Made by a program: the position numbers and the translations under genes. A stretch of DNA of 64,000 bases, from NCBI GenBank assembly GCA_002362385.1, contig DEUB01000055.1:67538-131537 (forward strand), given 5' to 3'. Below, piece by piece: positions 34,225 to 42,137 of the stretch. Numbering within the stretch: position 1 is the first letter of the stretch; every line of letters begins with the position of its first letter. The notes under the pieces are model-generated. The model was not told where the DNA came from. It saw nothing but the letters and a program-made list of their open reading frames with translations, and searched no databases. Source of the stretch: Lachnospiraceae bacterium UBA3273 (GTDB lineage Bacteria; Bacillota; Clostridia; Lachnospirales; Lachnospiraceae).

Positions 34225-34602
34225 AATAAAAATACAACCCTTATCAAAACTCATCTGAAGCCGCTGTGTGCAAAAAGTAAATAATCCCGGCAAGCCCCAA
34301 CCAGCCGGGAAGCCGCGCCAGCGTTCCAGACAGGAAGTTATACAGAAAAAAGTTTTGTAATTTTTCCTTGCCCTAACAGTAAAACGACAATTTTTCTTAC
34401 TGCCTGCTCCGAAACCAAGGGGAAATTGCCATGGATGGCAATTTAGCCGTCGTGCGGCATGGAAGCCGCATTGACGGCGCCCCGCACGGAATCAGTCTCT
34501 TTACGCAGGCTGTTAGAAAAATCCGTTTTACTGTCGGACAAGGGAAAATACAAAACTTTTTTCTGTATAACTTCCTATCTGGAACGCTGGCGCGTTTTTT
34601 CA
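34225..34602. other. Non-coding region between convergent merR and prs
   Basis: 378 bp without a credible gene. It holds a GC-rich hairpin (34285-34291 with 34304-34310, arm TCCCGGC) followed at once by the 281-bp long-inverted-repeat element. On the minus strand the hairpin precedes a T-rich run and could terminate prs transcripts that cross the element. Confidence 0.7.
34314..34594. repeat. Long-inverted-repeat element (MITE-like or structured RNA)
   Basis: Arms of about 94 bp (34314-34407) and 90 bp (34505-34594) are near-complementary: the outer 46 bp differ at one position, and the inner parts carry a few small gaps. The 97-bp centre holds a perfect 10-bp-arm hairpin (34423-34432 with 34435-34444) and two mutually exclusive pairings (GCCGTC/GACGGC at 34446/34473, or CGTGCGG/CCGCACG at 34451/34482). 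There is no ORF and no obvious target-site duplication. T6 follows the right arm. Its edge lies 8 bp from the prs stop. It could be a non-autonomous transposable element, and its transcript would form a rod. Confidence 0.85.
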
Positions 34603-35790
34603 CTATAAATCTTCAAAATCCCTCTGATTATATTTTGCCAGCAATTCCTGAATTTTATAAGTAGGAGTCAAAACATTCCCCATAGACAGATCATGATTCA
34701 TGAAATCAATAATACTTGCAGTGAATTTACTCATATCAGCTTCCACAAAGTACTTCCGTTCCCTGATCTCCGGCGGGAGATAGGTCAGATTGGTAACCAC
34801 CACCCGGTTAAAATAGCCCTTTTCAAAAGCAGTATCAAAAGCTTTAAGGCCCTCTGTGAAAAGTCCGAAGGTACAGCAGATAAAAACCCTTTTAGCGCCC
34901 ATCTGTTTTAACTGTTTTGCCGTATCGATCATACTGCCGCCGGAGGCGATCATGTCGTCGATGATAATGACGTCCCTTCCTTCGATTTTGTCGCCCAGAA
35001 ATTCATGGGCCACAATGGGATTTTTGCCGTTGACGATCTTAGAATAATCCCGGCGTTTATAAAACATACCCGTATCCACGCCCAAAACGGAAGAGAAGTA
35101 AACGGCACGGTCAAGAGCGCCTTCATCCGGGCTTATTACAATGGTATGGTCCTTATCGATGATCAGATCCTTTTCATAACGGAGCAAAGAACGGATAAAC
35201 TGATAAGGAGGGGTAAAATTATCAAAACCGCAGAGGGGAGTGGCGTTCTGCACTCTGGGGTCATGGGCATCAAAAGTAATAAAATTGCTGACGCCCATCT
35301 GGCTCAATTCCTTTAATGCATAGGCGCAGTCCAAGGATTCCCTGCTTGTCCTTTTATGCTGGCGTCCTTCATAAAGAAAGGGCATGATGACCGTAATGCG
35401 GTGCGCCTTTCCGTTGCAGGCTGCAATAAGGCGTTTTAAATCCTGATAATGGTCATCGGGAGATTTGTGGTTTTCATAGCCGTTTACGGTATAAGTCAGG
35501 CTGTGGTTGCAGACGTCTACCATAATAAATAAATCTTTGCCCCGAATGGATTCGTTTAAAATGGCTTTTCCTTCTCCTGTGCCGAAGCGGGGGCAGACGG
35601 CGTCAACCAGATAATTGGTTTCGGAATAACCCTGGAAAGCAGGATCTTCTTTTAATTCATTATGTACATTGGCGCGGAAATCCACCAGATAATCATTTAC
35701 CTTTTCGGCAAAAGAAACACAGCTTTCCGTTGCGATGATCTTTAAAGGGGCAACCGGCATAGCGTTTTCGAGTACTGATAAATTAGGCAT
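34603..35790 (-). CDS. prs: Ribose-phosphate pyrophosphokinase (PRPP synthetase), long form
   Basis: 395 aa, making PRPP from ribose-5-phosphate and ATP. It has the two phosphoribosyltransferase-fold halves: 'TVIMPFLYEGRQHKRTSRESLDCAYALKEL' (ATP loop), 'FITFDAHDPRVQN', 'VISPDEGALDRA', and the PRPP/ribose-phosphate loop 'DVIIIDDMIASGGSMIDTA'. It is about 80 residues longer than classical PrsA, with an N-terminal extension and an insert in the first half, a form I associate with Clostridia. Start ATG 35790 has GGAGG at 5 bases; the frame runs on to 35844 without a site. Confidence 0.93.
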   Translation of the reverse strand: MPNLSVLENAMPVAPLKIIATESCVSFAEKVNDYLVDFRANVHNELKEDPAFQGYSETNYLVDAVCPRFGTGEGKAILNESIRGKDLFIMVDVCNHSLTYTVNGYENHKSPDDHYQDLKRLIAACNGKAHRITVIMPFLYEGRQHKRTSRESLDCAYALKELSQMGVSNFITFDAHDPRVQNATPLCGFDNFTPPYQFIRSLLRYEKDLIIDKDHTIVISPDEGALDRAVYFSSVLGVDTGMFYKRRDYSKIVNGKNPIVAHEFLGDKIEGRDVIIIDDMIASGGSMIDTAKQLKQMGAKRVFICCTFGLFTEGLKAFDTAFEKGYFNRVVVTNLTYLPPEIRERKYFVEADMSKFTASIIDFMNHDLSMGNVLTPTYKIQELLAKYNQRDFEDL

Positions 35791-35846
35791 CCTATCCTCC
35801 GTATCTGCCGGAATGATACCGGCAAGCAATCGTTTCTTACTCACTT

Positions 35847-35875
35847 AATTTATCATTCTGCTAGTGACACGTCAA
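35847..35875 (-). promoter_or_regulatory. prs promoter
   Basis: On the minus strand, TTGACG (35875-35870), 17-bp spacer, TAAATT (35852-35847). Its -35 box abuts the -35 box of the divergent promoter. Confidence 0.65.
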
Positions 35876-35892
35876 GAAATTTCTAGTAAAAT
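35864..35892 (+). promoter_or_regulatory. Promoter of the DUF512-der-plsY-gpsA operon
   Basis: GTGACA at 35864-35869, 17-bp spacer, TAAAAT at 35887-35892, then AAGGAG and ATG 35911. Confidence 0.65.
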
Positions 35893-35910
35893 GGATAAGA
35901 AGGAGCGGCT

Positions 35911-37284
35911 ATGAAAAGAGACGGACACATTGTGAAAAAAACAGACCCGGGAAGCATTGCAGAGGAAATGGAGATCGCGCCGGGAGATAAGATCTTACAG
36001 ATAAACGGAGAGGATATTGAGGATATTTTTGATTATCAGTATCTGATCCAGGATGAATATATAGAGGTTCTGGTAAAGAAGCCTGACGGAGACGAGTGGC
36101 TTTTGGAAATAGACAAGGACGAGCAGGAGGATCTGGGCATTGAATTTGAGAACGGGCTGATGGACGAATACCGGTCCTGCCGCAATAAATGTATTTTCTG
36201 TTTTATCGACCAGATGCCGGAAGGAATGAGGGACACACTGTATTTTAAGGATGATGATTCCAGACTGTCCTTTTTACAGGGCAATTATGTGACGTTAACT
36301 AATATGTCGGAGCATGATGTAGACAGGATCATCAAGTATCATCTGGAGCCTATCAATATTTCTTTCCAGACTATGAATAAAGAACTTCGCTGCATGATGT
36401 TAAACAATCGGTTTGCAGGTAAGGCTTTGGAAAAGGTAGATGCCTTTTATGAAGCGGGCATAACCATGAACGGGCAGATCGTTTTATGCAAAGGCATCAA
36501 TGACGGAAAAGAGCTGGATTTCAGCATTAGAGAGCTGACCAAATACCATCCTTACCTGGAAAGCGTATCTGTAGTTCCCGTTGGACTTTCAAAGTTCAGG
36601 GAAGGTTTATATCCCTTAGAGCCTTTTTTAAAAGAGGATGCAAAAGAAGTGCTTAAGATCATTCATAAGTGGCAGGATCATATGTACGAAAAATTCGGCA
36701 CCCACTTTATTCATGCCAGCGATGAATGGTATCTGCTGGCCGAAGAGCCTTTACCCCCTGAAGAGAATTATGACGGCTACCTGCAGCTGGAAAACGGCGT
36801 AGGCATGTTAACTCTTTTAAAAGAGGAATTCAAAAGGGCTTTGCAGAAGGAAATAGAAAAAAACGGGGGAGAGCCTGACGAAAGCAGAAGGGAACGCATG
36901 ACCCTTGTGACAGGAAAGCTGGCATATCCCACCATTAAGGAAATGTCACAGCAGCTGATGAAATGGTTTCCCGGTCTTAAGCTTAAGGTGGAGGCCATTA
37001 CCAATGTGTTTTTCGGAGAGCAGATCACTGTATCGGGTCTTTTGACGGGACAGGACATTATCAGCCAGTTAAAAGGGAAAGAACTGGGGGACAGGATCCT
37101 TCTTCCCCAGAATGTGCTGCGCAGCGGGGAAAACTATTTTCTGGATGATGTGACGATCCCCCAGATGGAAGAAACTTTACAAGTCCGGGCAGATATTGTA
37201 AAATCAAGCGGGCAGGATTTTGTAGACGCCGTTCTTTATGGAAACAGGCGGCAAAGACAGGCAAGGAGAAATCATAATGAGTAA
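35911..37284 (+). CDS. DUF512 radical-SAM-like protein with PDZ domain
   Basis: 457 aa. An N-terminal PDZ domain ('VKKTDPGSIAEEMEIAPGDKILQINGEDIEDIFDYQYLI', 1-80) is followed by 'CRNKCIFCFIDQMPEGMRDTLYFKDDDSRLSFLQGNYVTLTN' with a C-x3-C-x2-C cluster typical of radical SAM enzymes, and the DUF512 domain at the C-terminus. The family is common in anaerobic Firmicutes next to der; the substrate is not established. It overlaps der by 8 bp, suggesting a link to ribosome or membrane biogenesis by context only. Confidence 0.9.
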   Translation: MKRDGHIVKKTDPGSIAEEMEIAPGDKILQINGEDIEDIFDYQYLIQDEYIEVLVKKPDGDEWLLEIDKDEQEDLGIEFENGLMDEYRSCRNKCIFCFIDQMPEGMRDTLYFKDDDSRLSFLQGNYVTLTNMSEHDVDRIIKYHLEPINISFQTMNKELRCMMLNNRFAGKALEKVDAFYEAGITMNGQIVLCKGINDGKELDFSIRELTKYHPYLESVSVVPVGLSKFREGLYPLEPFLKEDAKEVLKIIHKWQDHMYEKFGTHFIHASDEWYLLAEEPLPPEENYDGYLQLENGVGMLTLLKEEFKRALQKEIEKNGGEPDESRRERMTLVTGKLAYPTIKEMSQQLMKWFPGLKLKVEAITNVFFGEQITVSGLLTGQDIISQLKGKELGDRILLPQNVLRSGENYFLDDVTIPQMEETLQVRADIVKSSGQDFVDAVLYGNRRQRQARRNHNE

Positions 37285-38617
37285 TATAAAAGGGAAACCC
37301 ATTGTAGCCGTGGTAGGCAGGCCCAATGTGGGAAAATCTACTTTGTTTAATGCCTTAGCGGGGGCGAGGATTTCCATTGTAAAGGATACGCCGGGCATAA
37401 CGAGGGATCGTATTTACGCCGACGTGAACTGGCTGGATTACAATTTCACATTGATCGATACAGGGGGTATCGAGCCGGATTCCAAGGATATTATTTTATC
37501 CCAGATGAGGGAGCAGGCGCAGATCGCCATTGATACGGCGGATGTGATCCTGTTTATGGTGGATGTAAAACAGGGCCTTGTGGATGCGGATTCCAAGGTG
37601 GCGGATATGCTCAGACGATCACACAAGCCGGTGGTTTTAGTCGTCAATAAGGTGGACAGCTTTGAAAAAATGATGGCGGATGTTTACGAATTCTATAATC
37701 TGGGTATCGGAGAGCCCCATGCCATTTCTGCGGCAAACCAATTGGGCATCGGCGACCTGTTAGACGAGGTAGTTGCGTTATTTCCGGAGAAGACCGGAGA
37801 AGAGGAAGAGGATGACAGACCCAGGATCGCCATTGTCGGAAAGCCCAATGTGGGGAAAAGCTCCATTATCAATAAGCTCATCGGGGAAAACAGGCTGGTG
37901 GTATCGGATATTGCGGGCACTACCAGGGATGCCGTGGATACCCCTGTAAAGTACAATAAAAAGGAATATGTTTTTATTGATACGGCGGGGCTTCGGAGAA
38001 AGAACAAAGTAAAAGAAGAGTTAGAGCGTTATATGATTGTCCGCACGGTCAGCGCGGTGGAACGTGCCGATGTTGTGGTACTGGTCATTGACGGTACGGA
38101 AGGCGTTACCGAACAGGATGCCAAAATTGCGGGAATTGCCCACGAAAGAGGAAAGGGCGTTATCATAGCAGTCAATAAATGGGATGCGGTGGAGAAAAAC
38201 GATAAGACCATTTACCGTTTTACGGAAAAGGTGCGGAATACTTTAGCCTATATGCCTTATGCGGAACTTATTTTTATCTCGGCAAAGACAGGGCAGCGGT
38301 TAAACAAGCTGTATGAGACCATCGACATGGTAATAGAAAATCATTCCCTGCGGGTGGCCACAGGCGTTTTAAACGAGATCATGACGGAAGCGGTTGCCTT
38401 ACAGCAGCCTCCTTCGGATAAGGGAAAACGGTTAAGGCTTTACTATATGACCCAGGTTTCCGTAAAACCGCCTACATTTGTGATCTTTGTCAACGATAAG
38501 GAACTGATGCATTTTTCTTACCAGAGATACATTGAAAATAAGATCAGGGAAGCTTTCGGATTTAAGGGTACGCCCCTGCATTTTATTATCAGGGAGCGGA
38601 AAGATAAGGATTCATAA
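37277..38617 (+). CDS. der: Ribosome assembly GTPase Der (EngA)
   Basis: 446 aa with two tandem G domains and a C-terminal KH-like domain, acting in 50S assembly. G domain 1: 'GRPNVGKST', 'DTGG', 'NKVD'. G domain 2: 'GKPNVGKSS', 'DTAGLRRKNKV', 'NKWD'. The KH-like end reads 'KPPTFVIFVNDKELMHFSYQRYIENKIREAFGFKGTPL'. Start ATG 37277 has AGGAG; the longer frame back to 37238 lies within DUF512. Length is normal. Confidence 0.97.
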   Translation: MSNIKGKPIVAVVGRPNVGKSTLFNALAGARISIVKDTPGITRDRIYADVNWLDYNFTLIDTGGIEPDSKDIILSQMREQAQIAIDTADVILFMVDVKQGLVDADSKVADMLRRSHKPVVLVVNKVDSFEKMMADVYEFYNLGIGEPHAISAANQLGIGDLLDEVVALFPEKTGEEEEDDRPRIAIVGKPNVGKSSIINKLIGENRLVVSDIAGTTRDAVDTPVKYNKKEYVFIDTAGLRRKNKVKEELERYMIVRTVSAVERADVVVLVIDGTEGVTEQDAKIAGIAHERGKGVIIAVNKWDAVEKNDKTIYRFTEKVRNTLAYMPYAELIFISAKTGQRLNKLYETIDMVIENHSLRVATGVLNEIMTEAVALQQPPSDKGKRLRLYYMTQVSVKPPTFVIFVNDKELMHFSYQRYIENKIREAFGFKGTPLHFIIRERKDKDS

Positions 38618-38650
38618 TATTAAAAATGATGAAAGAATGGGTAATAAATA

Positions 38651-39301
38651 ATGATACGTATCGTATGTTTGGCAATCGGTTATTGTTTTGGATTATTCCA
38701 GACGGCATTTATATATGGAAAGATGCATGGAATCGATATCAGGGAAAAGGGGAGCGGAAATGCAGGAACTACCAACGCCTTAAGGGTTTTAGGGAAGAAG
38801 GCGGGACTTATCGTATTTTTAGGAGACGCCCTGAAAGCGGTATTTGCCATGGTGCTGGTCCACTTCCTTTTTGAAAACAGCCATCCGGAAATGGGAGCGC
38901 TTCTGCGCATTTATGCAGGTGCGGGGGTTGTTTTAGGACATAATTTTCCTTTTTATATGGGATTTAAGGGCGGTAAAGGCATTGCCGCAACAGGAGGGAT
39001 CAGCTTAGGGATGGCGTGGCAGTGTATGATTGCCGTGGCAGCGACCTTTTTTGTTTTGTTTTTTGCCACCCATTATGTTTCCCTTGGATCCTTATGCATG
39101 TATGTGGTTTTTGTGATCTTTCTGGTCGTGGCGGGGCAGCAGGGCTTTTTCGGCATGCCGCAGCCTTATCTGACGGAAATGTACATAATAGCCGTTTTAC
39201 TGGCGCTTATGGCGTTTATAAGACACAGGGGGAATATCAGCCGTCTTATTCACGGAAATGAAAGAAAAACCTATTTGACCAGGAAAAACAAGGAGGATTA
39301 G
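38651..39301 (+). CDS. plsY: Acyl-phosphate glycerol-3-phosphate acyltransferase
   Basis: 216-aa multi-pass enzyme of phospholipid synthesis that acylates position 1 of glycerol-3-phosphate from acyl-phosphate. Motifs: 'DIREKGSGNAGTTNALRVLGKKAG', 'VFLGDALKAV', 'LGHNFPFYMGFKGGKGIAATGG' and the last-loop 'MAFIRHRGNISRLIHGNERK'. Five helices are expected. The SD before ATG 38651 is poor, so coupling to der is plausible. gpsA, making its substrate, follows 3 bp downstream. Confidence 0.96.
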   Translation: MIRIVCLAIGYCFGLFQTAFIYGKMHGIDIREKGSGNAGTTNALRVLGKKAGLIVFLGDALKAVFAMVLVHFLFENSHPEMGALLRIYAGAGVVLGHNFPFYMGFKGGKGIAATGGISLGMAWQCMIAVAATFFVLFFATHYVSLGSLCMYVVFVIFLVVAGQQGFFGMPQPYLTEMYIIAVLLALMAFIRHRGNISRLIHGNERKTYLTRKNKED

Positions 39302-39304
39302 GAT

Positions 39305-40318
39305 ATGGCAGATTATAGTGTGATCGGAGCGGGAAGCTGGGGAACGGCCCTTGCCAGAGTTTTAGCAAAGAACGGACACCAGGTAACGGTATGGTCCATT
39401 ATGGAAGATGAGATCGCCATGTTAAAGGAAAAGCATGAGCATGAATCCAAACTTCCGGGTGTGAAGCTGCCGGAGTCTATCTGTTTTACCACGGATTTAA
39501 AGGAAGCCATTGAGAATAAGGAAATGCTGGTGCTTGCAGTTCCTTCTCCTTTTACGAGGAGTACGGCCAGATCCATGGCGCCCTTTGTAAAAGAAGGACA
39601 GCTGATCGTCAACGTGGCAAAGGGAATAGAGGATAAAACCTATATGACCCTTACGGAAATCATAGAAGACGAGATCCCGGGAGCTAAAGTGGCGGTCTTA
39701 TCCGGTCCTTCCCACGCCGAAGAGGTGGGAAAGGATATGCCTACCACACTGGTTGCGGGAGCATTTCGGAAGGAAACGGCAGAATATATCCAGAACGCTT
39801 TTATGTGCGATTTTATAAGAGTATATACAAGCCCCGACGTTCTTGGCATCGAGCTGGGAGGAGCCCTGAAAAACGTGGTGGCCTTAGCGGCGGGAATCGC
39901 CGACGGATTAGGCTGCGGCGATAATACAAAGGCTGCTTTGATCACAAGGGGAATTGCGGAAATCGCAAGGCTTGGCGTTGCCATGGGAGGCAAGCTTGAA
40001 TCCTTTACAGGTCTGACCGGCATCGGAGATCTTATTGTAACCTGTTCTTCCATGCATTCCAGAAACAGAAGGGCCGGTATGCTCATCGGCCAGGGCTATA
40101 CTATGGAAGCGGCAATGGATGAAGTCAAAATGGTAGTAGAGGGCGTTTATTCCGCAAAGGCGGCAGCAGGTCTTTCCAAAAAGTATCAGATTTCCATGCC
40201 GATCGTGCAGGAGGTCAATGATATTTTATTCGGAGGAAAGCCGGCTTCGGAGGCGGTTAAGGATCTGATGTTCAGGGATAAGAGAAGTGAGGCGAATTCT
40301 CTGACTTGGGAGGAATAA
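39305..40318 (+). CDS. gpsA: Glycerol-3-phosphate dehydrogenase [NAD(P)+]
   Basis: 337 aa, reducing dihydroxyacetone phosphate to sn-glycerol-3-phosphate for PlsY. N-terminal Rossmann motif 'VIGAGSWGTALARVLAKNGHQVTVW', then 'VNVAKGIE', 'LSGPSHAEEV', 'GALKNVVALAAGIADGLGCGDNTKAALITRG' with the catalytic Lys, and 'TGLTGIGDLIVTCSS'. Length is normal. In Bacillus the next gene in this block is spoIVA; here about 5 kb of other genes intervene. Confidence 0.97.
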   Translation: MADYSVIGAGSWGTALARVLAKNGHQVTVWSIMEDEIAMLKEKHEHESKLPGVKLPESICFTTDLKEAIENKEMLVLAVPSPFTRSTARSMAPFVKEGQLIVNVAKGIEDKTYMTLTEIIEDEIPGAKVAVLSGPSHAEEVGKDMPTTLVAGAFRKETAEYIQNAFMCDFIRVYTSPDVLGIELGGALKNVVALAAGIADGLGCGDNTKAALITRGIAEIARLGVAMGGKLESFTGLTGIGDLIVTCSSMHSRNRRAGMLIGQGYTMEAAMDEVKMVVEGVYSAKAAAGLSKKYQISMPIVQEVNDILFGGKPASEAVKDLMFRDKRSEANSLTWEE

Positions 40319-40345
40319 AATGTTCGATAATTCGTCTAAAAGCTA

Positions 40346-40374
40346 TTGACATATACCGTATCAAATGTTAAGAT
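40346..40374 (+). promoter_or_regulatory. Promoter of the phosphoribosyltransferase/DprA-like pair
   Basis: TTGACA at 40346-40351, 17-bp spacer, TAAGAT at 40369-40374. The leader to ATG 40497 is about 115 nt, AT-rich, with no clear structure. Confidence 0.85.
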
Positions 40375-40496
40375 CAGACAAAAGCATATATTTCTATTTT
40401 TCTACATGTTTCTTGTGTATTCTGTTTTTGGCATTAATATCTTTAAATCTGCGCTTTTGAATTCCAATCACAATTTATGAATAGGAGGAGTTTGAT

Positions 40497-41036
40497 ATGG
40501 TATTTGTAAATGAAAGCTGGAATGGTACAGATGATATTGTCGTATACAGCAATTATCATAAGTACTGGCTGGATAGGGAACGTCGCATAAAAAATCCGTT
40601 GTTTGATGTTTACAGCGGGAAGATCCTGGATTTAAAAGAGGGAAAGCTTTCGGCAATACGATATTTTTACAATTTATTAAACGAAGAGATCAGGGAAGAT
40701 GTGACCATATGTGTAGTTCCTTCCAGTGATTGTGAAAAGAAGATAACTGGAATTAGCCGGTTGGGCGAAATGCTTGCTGAGAACGGACGAGTCAATAAAG
40801 TGTATCTGCTCAACCGAAAATATAGCATTTCCAAGCTTGCCTATGGCGGCAATCGCGATATGGGTGTGCATTTGAATTCCATAGAAGCTTTAGAGGAATT
40901 GGATATGGGAAATGATATTGTACTTCTGATGGATGATGTTACCACGACCGGAAAATCTCTTTATGCATGCAAAGAGATTTTATTGAATCATGGGGCTTGT
41001 AATGTAGAAATGTTTGCATTGGGAAAGGCGATTTAG
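40497..41036 (+). CDS. Phosphoribosyltransferase-fold protein paired with DprA-like gene
   Basis: 179 aa. The PRPP-binding loop 'IVLLMDDVTTTGKSLYACKEIL' (141-162) identifies a type I phosphoribosyltransferase fold. The hood region ('VVPSSDCEKKITGISRLGEMLAE') and N-terminus do not match a housekeeping PRTase that I know, and no zinc finger of ComF type is present. AGGAGG precedes the ATG. It is separated from the DprA-like gene by 5 bp, so the pair is one operon. Role: unknown; nucleotide-linked signalling or conflict is possible. It is more AT-rich than gpsA. Confidence 0.8.
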   Translation: MVFVNESWNGTDDIVVYSNYHKYWLDRERRIKNPLFDVYSGKILDLKEGKLSAIRYFYNLLNEEIREDVTICVVPSSDCEKKITGISRLGEMLAENGRVNKVYLLNRKYSISKLAYGGNRDMGVHLNSIEALEELDMGNDIVLLMDDVTTTGKSLYACKEILLNHGACNVEMFALGKAI

Positions 41037-41041
41037 CGGAA

Positions 41042-41821
41042 ATGATAAACGGATATACTGAGAAAGAAAAAATACAATTGGAACAGGCGGAAAAATTAAG
41101 AGATAGTCTGACCGGAGCAGGTATTTCCTTCTGCAAAAGAAAAGATCAGGATTACCCGCGCCATTTGCTTAAGTTTTCGGGAATGCCGCCTGTTTTATAT
41201 TATAAAGGGAATATAGGGATTCTCAATCAGCAGAAAAGTATTGCTCTTATAGGGACAAGGACTCCTTCTGATGCGGGCAGAACACTTTCTTATGAATCCG
41301 GCAGGAAGATAGGAAACGCCGATATAAATCTTGTAAACGGTCTTGCCCTCGGCTGTGATACGGAGGCCTTAAAGGGCGCTTTGGCGGCAGGGGGTAGATG
41401 CGTTGCAGTCATGCCCTGTGGACTGGACGGGATCGTTCCGAAGGCGAACCAAAAGCTGGCGGAGGAAATCCTCGATAAGGGCGGATGCCTGATCAGTGAA
41501 TATCCTCCGGGAACAAAAGTACAAAAATACAGTTATGTACAACGTGACAGACTGCAAAGTGGAGTCAGTCGGGAAGTGGTAATAGTAGAAGCGGAATTAA
41601 AAAGCGGTACTATGCACACGGCAGAATTTGCAATGAGACAGCATAAAAGGCTGGCATGTTATTATTACAAGCTGTTGGAGTTGCAATCCGGCAACCGGTA
41701 TCTGGAAGATACGGGAAAAGCGCAGGTTTTAAAAAGCTTAGAAGATATGGATGTCCTAATTGCAAATGTTCTGGCTGAAAATGAGGGTGAATATGAGCAA
41801 CTTACTCTTGAATTGTGTTAG
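41042..41821 (+). CDS. DprA-like SLOG-domain protein, divergent
   Basis: 259 aa. The SLOG Rossmann core is evident: 'SIALIGTRTPSDAGR' (66-80), 'LVNGLALGCDTEALKGALAAGGRCVAVMPCGLDGIVPKANQKLAEEI' (97-143), 'CLISEYPPGTKV', and 'SREVVIVEAELKSGTMHTAEFAMRQHKRL'. Canonical DprA has G-S-G-L-A-x-G-I-D and F-P-x-R-N-R-I-I-S-G; here these read V-N-G-L-A-L-G-C-D and Y-V-Q-R-D-R-L-Q-S-G. There is no C-terminal winged helix. Genuine DprA loads RecA on transforming DNA; this form, fused in operon to a PRTase gene, may instead sense or bind a nucleotide or ssDNA. Confidence 0.8.
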   Translation: MINGYTEKEKIQLEQAEKLRDSLTGAGISFCKRKDQDYPRHLLKFSGMPPVLYYKGNIGILNQQKSIALIGTRTPSDAGRTLSYESGRKIGNADINLVNGLALGCDTEALKGALAAGGRCVAVMPCGLDGIVPKANQKLAEEILDKGGCLISEYPPGTKVQKYSYVQRDRLQSGVSREVVIVEAELKSGTMHTAEFAMRQHKRLACYYYKLLELQSGNRYLEDTGKAQVLKSLEDMDVLIANVLAENEGEYEQLTLELC

Positions 41822-41830
41822 ACGAGATAA

Positions 41831-42112
41831 GATTCCAGGGCGGTAGATGAATGCATTCGTGAAGGTATACTAAGAGATTTTCCTATCAAGCAGAAAGGGG
41901 AGGTAATCAAAATGAGCATTTACGAATTTGATGAAGAACGTGAAATGAAATTGATCCGGGAATGCGAGAGGGAGATTGGCGAAGAAAATGGAGAGAGCCG
42001 TATACGTGCCCTCAATAAGCATTTATTGTCCGATAACCGCATGGAGGATTTAAGAAGAGCCTCAGAAGATGCCGCCTATTGCAAGGCACTGTGTTTAGAA
42101 TACAACCTGTAA
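41831..42112 (+). pseudogene. Orphan Rpn nuclease C-terminal segment with intact 66-aa internal ORF
   Basis: The open frame after a stop at 41828-41830 spells 'RAVDECIREGILRDF...GEVIKMSIYEFDEEREMKLIRECEREIG', clearly homologous to the tail of the Rpn relic at 1-817. The nuclease domain is absent. Inside, ATG 41912 has AAAGGGGAGG 8 bases upstream and encodes an intact 66-aa, highly charged helical protein ending at 42112. In E. coli, Rpn genes make a small C-terminal protein from an internal start that inhibits the full-length nuclease, so an orphan antitoxin is possible. It lies 9 bp after the DprA-like stop. Confidence 0.75.
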
Positions 42113-42137
42113 AAAGGGCAGTTACATAACCGCCCTT
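42111..42137 (-). terminator. metF terminator overlapping its stop codon
   Basis: On the minus strand AAGGGC (42137-42132) pairs with GCCCTT (42119-42114), with an inner GTT/AAC pairing and T5 after the stem. The stem includes the metF stop codon. Confidence 0.8.

Noticed and set aside
41042..41821. Canonical competence DprA
   Set aside because: Key ssDNA-loop residues differ and the C-terminal winged helix is missing, so a plain dprA label was not used.
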